Of a stretch of 64,000 nucleotides of DNA, positions 44,652 through 54,169 are shown piece after piece. Origin of the DNA: Paracoccus sanguinis (GTDB lineage: Bacteria > Pseudomonadota > Alphaproteobacteria > Rhodobacterales > Rhodobacteraceae); NCBI RefSeq assembly GCF_900106665.1, contig NZ_FNNA01000001.1, positions 992,001-1,056,000 on the forward strand. Reading direction: 5' to 3'. Numbering within the stretch: the first letter of the stretch is position 1; every line of letters starts with the position of its first letter. The notes under the pieces were generated by a model. It was not told the DNA's origin, made no database searches, and was given only the letters and a program-made list of their open reading frames with translations. Position numbers and translations under genes: made by a program.

Positions 44652-44770
44652 GGCGCGGGGGGCTGGGGGGCGGCGAGGGGGCCGCCCAAGGCCGCCCGTC
44701 CGGCGCGCCGGTGGACGTCGGACCCGCTGCACGATGCGCGGCCGGGCGGCGCGGGGTGTCCGTGGCAGGA

Positions 44771-44803
44771 GCCTCCGGCGGGGATATTTGGGTCCAGCCC
44801 GAG
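44771..44803 (+). repeat. Intergenic repeat, long form, copy 4
   Basis: Identical to copies 1 and 2 over 33 bases. It lies in the 278-base gap between the nitronate monooxygenase and chromate transporter genes. No other feature is seen in that gap. Confidence 0.85.
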
Positions 44804-44929
44804 GCGGGCGCGCGGCGCGGCGGGTTGGCTGCGCCGGGAACGGGGTGAGAGACATTGCGCCTGCGCCGGTCGTGGGCCACGGTGAGCGCGGAAAAGGGGA
44901 TCAGACCCGCTGTCCGCCGGAGCCGCCTG

Positions 44930-46264
44930 ATGACTGCACCGCCCCGCTTTTCGCCCCCGCCCGCCCCTCCGCCTGCCCCCGCCCCGCCGCACCCCACCCT
45001 CGCCGAGGCAACCCGGGTCTGGGCGCGGATCGCCGCGCTCTCGTTCGGCGGGCCGGCGGGGCAGATCGCGGTCATGCACCGCATCCTCGTCGATGAGCGG
45101 CGCTGGCTCGGGGACGGGCGGTTCCTGCACGCGCTGAACTTCTGCATGATGCTGCCCGGCCCCGAGGCGATGCAGCTTGCGACCTATGTCGGCTGGCTGA
45201 TGCACGGGGTGCGCGGCGCGCTGGTGGCGGGGGGGCTGTTCATCCTGCCCGGCGCGGTCTCGATCATGGCGCTGTCGGTCGTCTATGTGCTGTGGGGGGG
45301 GACCGGGCTCGTCGCGGGGCTGTTCTTCGGCCTCAAGGCGGCGGTGCTGGCCATCGTCGTGCAGGCGGTGGTGCGCATCGGGACCAAGGCGCTGACCTCG
45401 CCCGCGCGGCTGGTCGTCGCGGGCGCGGCCTTTGCCGCCATCGCCGGGCTGGGGGCGCCCTTCCCGCTCATCATCCTCGGCGCGGCGCTGGCCGGCTGGG
45501 CGGGCAGCCGGATGGGCCTCGCGGGGCTCGCCGGGCCCGGGCACGGGGCCGCGGGGACCATCGCCGACGCCGGCACCGTGCTGGGCGAGGCCGCGCCGCC
45601 CGCCGGGGCGGGGGCGACCCGCGCGGGGATGGTGGCGCTGGTGCTGTGGCTTGTCCCGGTCGCGGCGCTTTGGCTCGCGCTGCCGGGCAGCGTCTGGGCC
45701 GAGATCGCGGCGTTCTTCGCCAAGCTCGCGCTGCTGACCTTCGGCGGCGCCTACGCGGTCCTCGCCTGGGTCGCGCAGGAGGCCTCGTCCCGCTACGGCT
45801 GGGTCACGCCGGGCGAGATGCTCGACGGGCTCGGGCTCGCCGAGACGACGCCCGGGCCGCTCATCATGGTGACGCAGTTCGTGGGCTTCCTCGCCGCCTG
45901 GCGCGAGACCGGGGGCAGCGTCGCCGCCGGGGTGCTGGGCGGGCTGCTGACGACCTGGGTGACGTTCGCGCCCTGCTTTGCCTTCATCTTCCTCGGCGTC
46001 CCGCACATCGAGCGGCTGCGCCACAACCCCGGCCTCGCTGCGGCGCTCGGCGCCATCACGGCGGCGGTGGTGGGGGTGATCCTCAATCTCGCGCTGTGGT
46101 TCGGCTGGCACTTCGTCATGCCGGGCGGTCGGCTCGACCCGTGGGCCGCGGCGCTGTCGGGGGTGGCGCTGGTGCTGGTCTTCGGGCTGCGCTGGGGGGT
46201 GGTGCCGGTGCTGGCCCTGTGCGCGGCGGCCGGGATGGCGCTGCGGCTGGCGGGGGTGGCCTGA
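44930..46264 (+). CDS. chrA: Chromate transporter ChrA (two-domain type)
   Basis: A 444-residue membrane protein of the CHR family, with two homologous halves each opening with a conserved segment: SFGGPAGQIAVMHRILVDE near residue 35, and LTFGGAYAVLAWVAQEA near residue 270. FCMMLPGPEAMQLATYVGW near residue 65 and ETTPGPLIMVTQFVGF near 315 are family signatures. It exports chromate, probably driven by the membrane potential. The start is ATG 44930 with GGAG seven bases before; a TTG frame 75 bases upstream lacks such a site. A Pro/Ala-rich N-terminus precedes the first helix. No chrB-type regulator is adjacent. Confidence 0.92.
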   Translation: MTAPPRFSPPPAPPPAPAPPHPTLAEATRVWARIAALSFGGPAGQIAVMHRILVDERRWLGDGRFLHALNFCMMLPGPEAMQLATYVGWLMHGVRGALVAGGLFILPGAVSIMALSVVYVLWGGTGLVAGLFFGLKAAVLAIVVQAVVRIGTKALTSPARLVVAGAAFAAIAGLGAPFPLIILGAALAGWAGSRMGLAGLAGPGHGAAGTIADAGTVLGEAAPPAGAGATRAGMVALVLWLVPVAALWLALPGSVWAEIAAFFAKLALLTFGGAYAVLAWVAQEASSRYGWVTPGEMLDGLGLAETTPGPLIMVTQFVGFLAAWRETGGSVAAGVLGGLLTTWVTFAPCFAFIFLGVPHIERLRHNPGLAAALGAITAAVVGVILNLALWFGWHFVMPGGRLDPWAAALSGVALVLVFGLRWGVVPVLALCAAAGMALRLAGVA

Positions 46265-46288
46265 GGGGCCGCCGCGGCGGGCGGCCCC
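46265..46288. terminator. Bidirectional terminator between chrA and the nucleobase permease
   Basis: GGGGCCGC (46265-46272) pairs with GCGGCCCC (46281-46288) across an eight-base loop, between two convergent genes. No long T-run is present. Confidence 0.55.
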
Positions 46289-46297
46289 CCGGTCGGT

Positions 46298-47782
46298 TCA
46301 GTGGCTGTCGGCGGCGGCGCCGGCGCGGCGCAGCTCATCCTCGTCCACCGGCTTTGCGCCGTTGAAGAACCAGTTGAGCAGCACGGCCGACACGGCGGCG
46401 AGCAGGATGCCCGAGTGGGTCAGCACCCGGGTCCCGCGCGGCAGCCACTGGTCGAAGTCGCCGGCGATCATCGGGATCATCCCCATGCCGATGGCGATGG
46501 CGACGATGAACAGGTTGTGCCGGTTGGCGGTGAAATCGACGCGGCTGAGGATGCGCACGCCGGTCGCGGCGACCATCCCGAACATCACCAGCCCGGCCCC
46601 GCCCAGCACGACCGTCGGCAGCGCCTCGACCAGCGCGCCCATCTTGGGGATCAGCCCCAGCACGATCATGATCGCCCCGCCCGCCACGCAGACGAAGCGC
46701 GAGCGCACGCCGGTCACGCCCACCAGCCCCACGTTCTGCGAGAACGAGGTGTAGGGGAAGGTGTTGAACACCCCGCCGAGGATCGTGCCGACGCCGTCCG
46801 CCCGCAGCCCCGCCGCCAGCCGCGGCTGGCTGATCCGGTGGCCCACCATGTCGCCGAGCGCGAGGAACATCCCGGTCGATTCGATCATCACCACGATCAT
46901 CACCAGCGTCATGGTCAGGATCATCACCGGGTCAAAGGTCGGCATCCCGAAGTGGAAGGGCCGGATCGGCGCGAACCAGGCGGCCGCCGCGACCTTCTCG
47001 AAATGCATCATCCCCATCGACGCGGCGAGGAGCCCGCCCACCACGATCCCGATCAGCACCGCGATGTTGGACAGGAAGCCGCGCCCGAAGCGGGCGATCA
47101 GCAGGATCGTGGCCAGCACCACCCCGGCGATCAGGAAGTTGCGCGGCGCGGCGTAAAGCGGGTTCGGCACGCTGGCCGCGATCTTCGTCCCCAGCGGCAC
47201 GCCGCCCGCGGCGACCTGCGCATCCAGCCACGCCTGCATCGCCGGATCGACCAGCTTCGGCGCCGTCGGCCCCTGCTGCAGGCCGAAGATCCAGTTGATC
47301 CCGATCGGCATCAGGCTGATCCCGATGGTCAGGATCACCGTGCCGGTGACGACCGGCGGGAAGAACCGCAGCATCCGGCTGACCAAGGGCGCCAGCAGCA
47401 CCGCCACGATCCCCGCCCCGATCACCGCGCCGAAAAGCGCCCGCGCGCCGATCTCGCCCGGGGTCTCGTTGGCGATGGCGACCATCGGCCCGACCGCGGC
47501 GAAGGTCACGCCCATCATCACCGGCAGCCGCACGCCGAGCCACGCGCCCGCGCCCATCGACTGGATGATCGAGGCGATGCCGCAGACGAACAGGTCGGCC
47601 GAGATCAGGAACGCCACGTCCTCGGGCGAAAGCTTCAGCGCCCGGCCGACGATCAGCGGCACGGCGATGGCGCCCGCATACATCACCAGCACGTGCTGAA
47701 GCCCCAGCGCAAAGAGCCGCGGGGCGGGCGGCACGGCCTCGACAGGGTCGAGCGTGCCACGGGAATGGGTCAGGTCGGTCAT
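46298..47782 (-). CDS. Nucleobase:cation symporter-2 (xanthine/uric acid permease type)
   Basis: A 494-residue permease with about fourteen hydrophobic segments. NCS2 features: LGLQHVLVMYAGAIAVPLIVG at the start (QHVLVMYAGAIAVP core), GTVILTIGISLMPIGI near residue 150, and the signature SFSQNVGLVGVTGVRSR near residue 330, whose Asn-Thr-Gly pattern with Arg points to xanthine/urate rather than uracil. A Glu in MIESTGMFLALGD near residue 290 is the usual substrate contact. It is divergent from an IclR-family regulator, which probably controls it, suggesting a purine salvage or catabolism unit. Other purine-degradation genes are not in this window. Confidence 0.9.
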   Translation of the reverse strand: MTDLTHSRGTLDPVEAVPPAPRLFALGLQHVLVMYAGAIAVPLIVGRALKLSPEDVAFLISADLFVCGIASIIQSMGAGAWLGVRLPVMMGVTFAAVGPMVAIANETPGEIGARALFGAVIGAGIVAVLLAPLVSRMLRFFPPVVTGTVILTIGISLMPIGINWIFGLQQGPTAPKLVDPAMQAWLDAQVAAGGVPLGTKIAASVPNPLYAAPRNFLIAGVVLATILLIARFGRGFLSNIAVLIGIVVGGLLAASMGMMHFEKVAAAAWFAPIRPFHFGMPTFDPVMILTMTLVMIVVMIESTGMFLALGDMVGHRISQPRLAAGLRADGVGTILGGVFNTFPYTSFSQNVGLVGVTGVRSRFVCVAGGAIMIVLGLIPKMGALVEALPTVVLGGAGLVMFGMVAATGVRILSRVDFTANRHNLFIVAIAIGMGMIPMIAGDFDQWLPRGTRVLTHSGILLAAVSAVLLNWFFNGAKPVDEDELRRAGAAADSH

Positions 47783-47849
47783 CGGTCTCCCTCGGTTCAC
47801 GGCTCTGCGGCCGCTCGGGCCGAGGCTGCGCTGGCGGATCGGCTGCGCC

Positions 47850-47905
47850 AAGCCAAATCGCGCGGCTTTCCACCATGCGGATTGCGCCCTGCCCGGGATT
47901 GCGCC
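47850..47905. promoter_or_regulatory. Candidate operator region between the permease and IclR genes
   Basis: The 137-base divergent gap holds an inverted repeat AAGCC-N9-GGCTT (47850-47868) and two direct copies of GGATTGCGCC (47879-47888, 47896-47905) with a 17-base period. Either could be a regulator site, since IclR proteins commonly bind their own divergent promoter region. This is inference from position and symmetry only. Confidence 0.35.
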
Positions 47906-47919
47906 AGCCTGCCCGCGCC

Positions 47920-48786
47920 ATGACCGACCCCCGCCGCCCCGTGCCCCCGCCGTCCCACGACACCCCCTCGACCCCTGCGGCCAAGCCGCCGGCCCGCACC
48001 GGCCGCCCGCGCAAGACGCCGGCCGAGGAGCCCGCGGGCGGCTCGGCCGTGGTGGACCGGGCGCTGGCGATCCTCGATGCGCTGGCGGCCCGCGACGGGC
48101 TGCCGCTTTCGGACATCGCCCGCCAGCTCGGGCTCGCGCCCTCGACCACGCACCGGCTGCTGGGCGCGCTGGCCGCGCGGCGGCTGGTCGAGGCCGACCC
48201 GGCGACGCAGGGCTGGTCGATCGGGCCCGGCGCGGTGCGGCTGGGCGCGGCCTTCCTGCGCCGCGGCGGGCTGGCCGAGCGCGCCCGCCCGGCGCTGGAC
48301 CGGCTGGCGGCCGAAAGCGGCGAGACCGCGGCGCTCGCCGTTCCCGACGCCGACGCGGCGCTGGTCGTGGCCGAGGCCGCCGGCCCCGCCACGCTGCGGG
48401 TGGTGCTGGCCCCCGGCACCCGCCTGCCCCTGCACGCGAGCGCCGCGGGCAAGGCGCTGATCGCGCATCTGCCGCTCGCCCGGGTCGAGGCGTTGCTCGG
48501 CGCCGGCCCCCTGCCCGCGCTGACCCCGCAGAGCCTGACCGATCAGGGCGCGCTCACCGCCGACCTCGCCACCCTGCGCCACGCCGGCTGGCTGTCCGAG
48601 CGCGACGAATCCGTGCCGGGCCAGTCGGCGGTCGCGTCGCCGGTCTTCGCGGGGCTGGGCGACCCGGTCGCGGCGCTGACGCTCGCCGGCCCGTCCCTGC
48701 GGCTGGACGCGCGGCGCATCGAGGCCCTCGGCCCCTCCATCGCCGCCGCCGCGGCCGCGCTGGGGGCGGCGCTCGGGGGGCGGTGA
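47920..48786 (+). CDS. IclR-family transcriptional regulator
   Basis: A 288-residue regulator. After a disordered Pro-rich tail (about 45 residues) comes a winged helix-turn-helix (VVDRALAILDALAARDGLPLSDIARQLGLAPSTTHRLLGAL; core SDIARQLGLAPSTTHRLL near residue 75), then the ligand-binding IclR domain with LHASAAGKALIAHLP near residue 182 and VASPVFAGLGDPVAALTLAGP near 245. It is transcribed divergently from the NCS2 permease and is its likely regulator. The start ATG 47920 overlaps one copy of a direct repeat region just upstream. The effector is unknown; a purine breakdown product is plausible. Confidence 0.88.
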   Translation: MTDPRRPVPPPSHDTPSTPAAKPPARTGRPRKTPAEEPAGGSAVVDRALAILDALAARDGLPLSDIARQLGLAPSTTHRLLGALAARRLVEADPATQGWSIGPGAVRLGAAFLRRGGLAERARPALDRLAAESGETAALAVPDADAALVVAEAAGPATLRVVLAPGTRLPLHASAAGKALIAHLPLARVEALLGAGPLPALTPQSLTDQGALTADLATLRHAGWLSERDESVPGQSAVASPVFAGLGDPVAALTLAGPSLRLDARRIEALGPSIAAAAAALGAALGGR

Positions 48787-49049
48787 GGGGGGCCGTCCCG
48801 CCGTGGAAATGATGGGGTTTGGACGGCCTCACGCGCGAGAGATCGCGCCAGTCAGCCTGGCCCAGCACGGCGCTCGGTCGCGAAGGGGAGACGTTCCTGC
48901 TGTGTCGGTCAGCCGTCCGTGGCCGCCGCGCCATCTGCTGCGGGCGCGTGCCTCGCAACACCGGGAGGCTCCACGCCCCCCGAGCCGCCACCCCGCCCCC
49001 GTCCGCCCCGCCCTTCCACCGGCCGCGCCGTGCCGCTAGGGTCGCGGCG

Positions 49050-51191
49050 ATGACCAGCCCTCCCGCCCCTCTCGCCACGATCGAGGCCGCCGACGCGGCC
49101 CTGACCGCCGGCCTCGCGCGGATGCTCGCGCCGCGGCTGGCGCCGGGCGACACGCTGCTGCTCGACGGGCCGGTGGGGGCCGGCAAGACCCATTTCGCCC
49201 GCGCCCTGATCCGTGCCCGACAAGGCGACGCGGCCGAGGATGTGCCGAGCCCGACCTTCACCCTCGTCCAGACTTACCTCGACGCGGGCGGGATCGAGCT
49301 CTGGCACGCCGACCTCTACCGCCTGACCGATCCCGCCGAGTTGTTCGAGCTGGGGCTCGAGGATGCGATGCCCGAGGCGATCACGCTGATCGAGTGGCCC
49401 GGGCGGATGGGCGCCCCGCCCTCCGGCGCGCTGCGGGTCGCGCTGTGCGCCACCGACCCCGACCTGCGCCGCATCACGCTGAGCGGCGATCCCGCGCGCT
49501 GGGGTTGGGTGGCGCGCCTTGCGGCGGCGGCGCGGTTCGTCCACGCCCCAGGCTGGGCCGAGGCGCGGGTGGCGCCGCTGGCCGGGGACGCCTCGGCCCG
49601 CAGCTATGCGCGGCTCACGGCGCCCGAGGGCACCGCGGTCCTGATGGACGACCCCGGCGGGCAGCTGCCGCGCTATCTTCAGATGACCGACTGGCTGCGC
49701 GACCGGGGCTTTGCCGCCCCCGCGGTGCTGGCCGCCGACCCGGCGCACGGCTTCGCGCTGCTCGAGGATCTGGGCGACGACCTGCTCGCCCGGGTGCTCG
49801 ACCGCGACCCCAAGGCGGCCGAGGCGCTTTATGACCGCGTCACCGACCTGATCGTCGACCTGCACCGCCACGCCCCGCCCGACTTCGTGGCCCCGCTGGA
49901 CGGCGCGGCGCTGGCCGGGCAGGTCGGGCTTCTGGCCGAGTGGTACGCCCCCGCCGCCGGCGCCCCCGGCGCGGGGGCCGAGGCGGGTGCCGCCATCGCC
50001 GCGCTCTGGGACCGGCTGGCCGCCGACACCCCGGCGGTCGTCTCGCTGCGGGATTTCCATGCCGAGAACCTCGTCTGGCGGGGTGACGGGCCGCTGGGGC
50101 TGCTCGACTTTCAGGACGCGGTGGCGACGCACCCGGCCTATGAGCTCGCCTCGGCCCTGCAGGACGCGCGCCGCGACATCCCGCCCGCGACCGAGGCGCG
50201 GCAGATCGACCGCTACCTCGCCGCGACCGGGCATGACCCGGACCGCTTCCGCGCCGCCTATGCGCTGATGGGTGCGGCGCGGGGGCTGCGGATCATGGGG
50301 ATCTTCGCCCGGCTGGCGCTGCGGGACGGCAAGCCGCGCTACCTCGACCTGATGCCGCGGGTCTGGGCGGCGGTGGCGCACGACCTCGCCCACCCGGCGC
50401 TGGCGCCGCTGGCCGAGGCGGTGGCCGGCGTGCCCGCGCCGACGCCCGAGGTCATCGCCGCGCTGCGCGCCCGGACCGGTCGCGCGGCCGAGGCGCCGAC
50501 CACGCTGATGCTGTTCGCCGCCGGCAAGGGCACGCGGATGGCGCCGCTGACCGACCACACGCCGAAGCCGCTGATCCCGGTCGCCGGGCGGGCGCTGCTC
50601 GACCACGCGCTGGACCTCGCCACCGCGGCGGGGGTGGCGCGGGTGGTGGTCAACACCCATCACCTGGGCGACCAGATCGCCCGCCACCTCGCCGGGCGGC
50701 CGGGCATCGTGATCTCGGACGAGGCCGACCTTCTGCGCGAGACCGGCGGCGGGCTGCGCCATGCGCTGCCGCGGCTCGGGCCGGGGCCGGTGCTGACCAT
50801 GAACCCCGACGTGATCTGGCGCGGCCCGAACCCGCTGGCCGCGCTGCGCGCCGGCTGGGACGGGGACCGGATGGAGGCGCTGCTGATGCTCGTCCCCGCC
50901 GCGCGCACCCGCGGGCGGGTCGGCGCGGGCGACTTCTCGCTCGATGCGCAGGGCCGCCTCCGCCGCGGCGGGCCGCTCGTCTATGGCGGGGCGCAGATCA
51001 TCGCCACCGACCGGCTGGCGGGGGTGGCGGCCGAGGTGTTCTCGCTCAACCTCCTCTGGGACGCGATGATCGCGGCGGGCGGCGCCTACGGCCTCATCCA
51101 CCCCGGCGACTGGTGCGACGTGGGGCGGCCGGACTGCATCCCGCTGGCCGAGGCGATGCTGGCCGAGGCGATGCGTGAGGGGCGCACCTGA
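49050..51191 (+). CDS. TsaE - aminoglycoside-phosphotransferase-like (AmgK) - MurU triple fusion
   Basis: One continuous 713-residue frame holds three enzymes. Residues 1-155 are TsaE, the ATPase for t6A tRNA modification, with Walker A GPVGAGKTH (40-48) and SPTFTLVQTY. Residues 170-465 resemble AmgK, the MurNAc/GlcNAc 1-kinase, with catalytic LRDFHAEN (Asp335, Asn340) and LLDFQDA (Asp353). Residues 486-713 resemble MurU, the MurNAc-1-phosphate uridylyltransferase, with AAGKGTRMAPLTDHTPKPLIP, ETGGGLRHA and MNPDVIW (Asp587). TsaE-phosphotransferase fusions and an adjacent separate nucleotidyltransferase gene are known in Rhodobacteraceae; here the third is joined without a stop. The ATG at 49050 fits TsaE. 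The TGA overlaps the addB ATG (TGATG). Confidence 0.9.
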   Translation: MTSPPAPLATIEAADAALTAGLARMLAPRLAPGDTLLLDGPVGAGKTHFARALIRARQGDAAEDVPSPTFTLVQTYLDAGGIELWHADLYRLTDPAELFELGLEDAMPEAITLIEWPGRMGAPPSGALRVALCATDPDLRRITLSGDPARWGWVARLAAAARFVHAPGWAEARVAPLAGDASARSYARLTAPEGTAVLMDDPGGQLPRYLQMTDWLRDRGFAAPAVLAADPAHGFALLEDLGDDLLARVLDRDPKAAEALYDRVTDLIVDLHRHAPPDFVAPLDGAALAGQVGLLAEWYAPAAGAPGAGAEAGAAIAALWDRLAADTPAVVSLRDFHAENLVWRGDGPLGLLDFQDAVATHPAYELASALQDARRDIPPATEARQIDRYLAATGHDPDRFRAAYALMGAARGLRIMGIFARLALRDGKPRYLDLMPRVWAAVAHDLAHPALAPLAEAVAGVPAPTPEVIAALRARTGRAAEAPTTLMLFAAGKGTRMAPLTDHTPKPLIPVAGRALLDHALDLATAAGVARVVVNTHHLGDQIARHLAGRPGIVISDEADLLRETGGGLRHALPRLGPGPVLTMNPDVIWRGPNPLAALRAGWDGDRMEALLMLVPAARTRGRVGAGDFSLDAQGRLRRGGPLVYGGAQIIATDRLAGVAAEVFSLNLLWDAMIAAGGAYGLIHPGDWCDVGRPDCIPLAEAMLAEAMREGRT

Positions 51192-54169
51192 TGCGCGGCC
51201 TTTACGCCCTGCCCCCCGGCGTGGATTTCGCAGGCGAGGTCGTGCGCGGCCTGCGCGAGCGCATGGCGGACCGCCCGCCCGAGGCGATGGCCTCGGTCAC
51301 GATCCACTGCAACTCGGGCCAGACGCTGCGCGCCATCGAGGCGGCGTTCCACCGTGGCGGGGCGGCCCTTCTGCCGCGGCTGCGGCTGATCGCGGAACTC
51401 GGGACCGGCGCCGGGTTGCCTTCGCCCGAGGCGCCGCTCGCCCGCCGGCTCGAGCTGTCGCGGCTGGTCGCGGCGGCGCTGGCCGCGGGCGGCACGGCGG
51501 CGCAGGACTGGGGCCAGTCGGTGCCGGCGCTGACCCGCTCGCTCGCCGGGCTGATGGCCGAGATGCAGGCCGAGGGGCTGGGGCCCGAGGCGCTCGAGAC
51601 GATCGACGCGGGCGCCCATGCGGCGCATTGGCAGCGGGCGCTGGCCTTCCTGCGGATCGCCGCGGGGTTCCATCTGGGCGACGACGCCCCCGACCGCGAG
51701 GCGCTGCAGTACCGGGCCGCGCGGGCGCTGGCCGACGACTGGGCCGCGGGCCGGAACCTGCCCGCGGGGCCGGTGATCGTCGCAGGCTCGACCGGCTCGC
51801 ACGGGGCCACGCGGCTGTTCATGGAGGCGGTGGCGCATCTGCCCGAGGGCGCCGTGATCCTGCCCGGCCACGACGCCCACACGCCGCCCGAGCTGCTGGC
51901 GCGCCTCGCCGCGGGGGACGAGGACCACCCGCAGGCCCGGCTGGCCGCGCTGACCGAGGCGCTGGGGCCGCCGCAGCCCTGGACCGATGCCGCGCCGCCG
52001 GCCCCGGCGCGCAACCGCCTCGTCAGCCTAGCGCTGCGCCCGGCGCCGGTGACCGACCGCTGGATCGCCGAGGGGCCCTCGCTCGGGCCGCTGCTGGCGG
52101 CGACCGAAGGGCTGGGGCTGATTGAGGCCGACCAGCCCGCCGCCGAGGCCGCGGCCATCGCCGCGCTGATCCGCGCCACGATCGAGGACGCCCGCCCGGT
52201 CACGCTGATCGCCGCCGACCGCAACCTGACCCGGCGGGTGACGGCGCAACTGGACCGCTGGGGCATCCGCCCCGACGACAGCGCCGGGGCGCCGCTGCCG
52301 CTGACCGCGGCGGGGCTGTTCCTGCGCCACATCGCCGAACTGCCGCTCGCGCCCTTCGAGATCGCGCCGCTGCTGGTGCTGCTCAAGCATCCGCTGACCG
52401 CGACCGGACAGGGCGACAGCGCCACCGCGCGGCGGCGGGCGCGGCGGGCGCATCTGCTGCACACCCGGGAACTCGAGCTGTTCCTGCGCCGCAACGGCCC
52501 CCCCTTCCCCGACGCCGCGGCGCTGCGCCGGTTCGGCGCGGCCTCGCGCCGGGGCCGCCCCGCCCCCGGGCGCGCGGCCTGGGCCGAGGGGGTCGCGGCG
52601 CTGATCGACGCGACCCTGCCGCTGATCGCCGACCCCGGCCCGCTGCCGCTGGCCGATCGCGCCGCCCGCCACCGCCGGCTGGCCGAGCTGTGGGCCGCAG
52701 GCGCCGGGGGCGAGGCGGAAGCCTCGGCGCTCTATGCCGAGCGGGCGGGCGACAAGGCGCGCGCCGTCCTCGACCACATCGCCGCCCACGCCCCGCGCGG
52801 CCCCGAAAGCTCGGCCCGCGACTTTGCCGAGCTGCTGGTGCAGGAGCTGCAGGCGCAGGCGGTGCGCGCCGACGCCGACTCGCACCCGCTGGTCCGCATC
52901 CGCGGCCCGCGCGAGGCCCGGACCGAGGTCGGCGCCCAGCCGGGCGGGCTGGTGATTCTCGGCGGGCTGAACGAGGGCGGCTGGCCGCAGGCGCTCGACC
53001 CCGATCCGTGGCTCAGCCGGCCGATGCGGCGGCAGGCGGGGCTGCCGCTGCCCGAGCGGCGGATCGGTCTGTCGGCGCATGATTTCCAGATCGCGGTGGC
53101 GGGGCCCGAGGTGATGCTGACCCGCGCCCGGCGCAGCGACGAGGCCGAGACGATCCCGGCCCGCTGGCTGAACCGGCTTGTGAACCTCGTGGCCGGGCTG
53201 CCCGCGCAGGACGGCAAGGCGGCGCTCAAGGCGATGCGGGCGCGGGGCGACGTGTGGCTGGCCCACGCCGCGGCGCTGGCGGCGCCCGGGCCTGCGGATC
53301 AGGCCCCCGCCGCCCCCCGCCCCGCGCCGCGCCCGCCCGCCCCGGCGCTGAGCGAACTCTCGGTCACCGCCGTCTCGCGGCTGATCCGCGACCCGTATGC
53401 GATCTACGCGGCCCGGGTGCTGCGGCTGCGCGCGCTCGACCCGCTCAGGCCGCTGCCCGACGCGGCCGAGCGCGGCAACGTGCTGCACGACATCATCCGC
53501 CGCTTCCTGACCCCGGCCCCGGCCGCGGGCGACAGCCCCGAGTTCCTGGCCGCGCGGCTGCTCGCCGCGGCCGACGAGGTGCTGGCGGCCCAGGTGCCCT
53601 GGCCCGCGGTGCGGATGTTCTGGCGCGCCCGCATCGCCGGGATCGCCCCGGCGCTGGCGCGGGCCGAGGCCGAACGGCTGGCCGAAGGCGCGCCGATGGT
53701 GGTCGAGACCGGGCACCGGCTGCCGCTGGCGGGGACCGGCTTCACGCTGACTGCCCGGCCCGACCGCATCGACCGGCTGAACGACGGGCGGGTGGTGATC
53801 TACGACTACAAGTCCGGCACACCGCCGACCGCGAGACAGGTCAAGGCGTTCGACAAGCAGCTGCCGCTCGAGGCGGCGATGGCCGAGCGCGGCGCGATCG
53901 GGGGCGAGCCGCTCGAGGTGGCGGACCTGCGCTACATCCGGCTGGGCGGCAAGGGCGAGACGACCTCGCTTGGCTGGGGCGACGACCTCACGGGGACGTG
54001 GGACGACTTCGTGACGCTGATCGGCGCCTATCTGTCCGGCGCGCACGGCTTCGCGGCCCGGCGGGCGATGGAGCGGACGACCGATGGCTCGGATTACGAC
54101 CACCTGAGCCGCTATGGCGAGTGGTCCGACGCCGACCCCGCAACGGTGATCGAGGTGGGCCGTGACTGA
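51191..54169 (+). CDS. addB: Double-strand break repair protein AddB (alphaproteobacterial)
   Basis: A 992-residue subunit of the AddAB helicase-nuclease, which resects double-strand breaks for recombination. The C-terminal PD-(D/E)XK nuclease motif (VVIYDYKSG) is near residue 868, preceded by RGNVLHDIIRRFLTP near 758 and PDRIDRL. The N-terminal helicase-like region is degenerate: no functional Walker A is seen, as in alphaproteobacterial AddB. LGGLNEGGWPQALDPDPWL near residue 595 is a family landmark. The ATG at 51191 overlaps the fusion gene's stop, and the end overlaps addA by eight bases, so all three are translated together. Confidence 0.93.
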   Translation: MRGLYALPPGVDFAGEVVRGLRERMADRPPEAMASVTIHCNSGQTLRAIEAAFHRGGAALLPRLRLIAELGTGAGLPSPEAPLARRLELSRLVAAALAAGGTAAQDWGQSVPALTRSLAGLMAEMQAEGLGPEALETIDAGAHAAHWQRALAFLRIAAGFHLGDDAPDREALQYRAARALADDWAAGRNLPAGPVIVAGSTGSHGATRLFMEAVAHLPEGAVILPGHDAHTPPELLARLAAGDEDHPQARLAALTEALGPPQPWTDAAPPAPARNRLVSLALRPAPVTDRWIAEGPSLGPLLAATEGLGLIEADQPAAEAAAIAALIRATIEDARPVTLIAADRNLTRRVTAQLDRWGIRPDDSAGAPLPLTAAGLFLRHIAELPLAPFEIAPLLVLLKHPLTATGQGDSATARRRARRAHLLHTRELELFLRRNGPPFPDAAALRRFGAASRRGRPAPGRAAWAEGVAALIDATLPLIADPGPLPLADRAARHRRLAELWAAGAGGEAEASALYAERAGDKARAVLDHIAAHAPRGPESSARDFAELLVQELQAQAVRADADSHPLVRIRGPREARTEVGAQPGGLVILGGLNEGGWPQALDPDPWLSRPMRRQAGLPLPERRIGLSAHDFQIAVAGPEVMLTRARRSDEAETIPARWLNRLVNLVAGLPAQDGKAALKAMRARGDVWLAHAAALAAPGPADQAPAAPRPAPRPPAPALSELSVTAVSRLIRDPYAIYAARVLRLRALDPLRPLPDAAERGNVLHDIIRRFLTPAPAAGDSPEFLAARLLAAADEVLAAQVPWPAVRMFWRARIAGIAPALARAEAERLAEGAPMVVETGHRLPLAGTGFTLTARPDRIDRLNDGRVVIYDYKSGTPPTARQVKAFDKQLPLEAAMAERGAIGGEPLEVADLRYIRLGGKGETTSLGWGDDLTGTWDDFVTLIGAYLSGAHGFAARRAMERTTDGSDYDHLSRYGEWSDADPATVIEVGRD

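Noticed and set aside
48819..49049. An N-terminal extension of the TsaE fusion protein by 77 residues
   Set aside because: The extra residues are Arg/Ala/Pro-rich with no conservation, and TsaE proteins begin close to the chosen ATG. The 263-base gap otherwise holds nothing I can identify.
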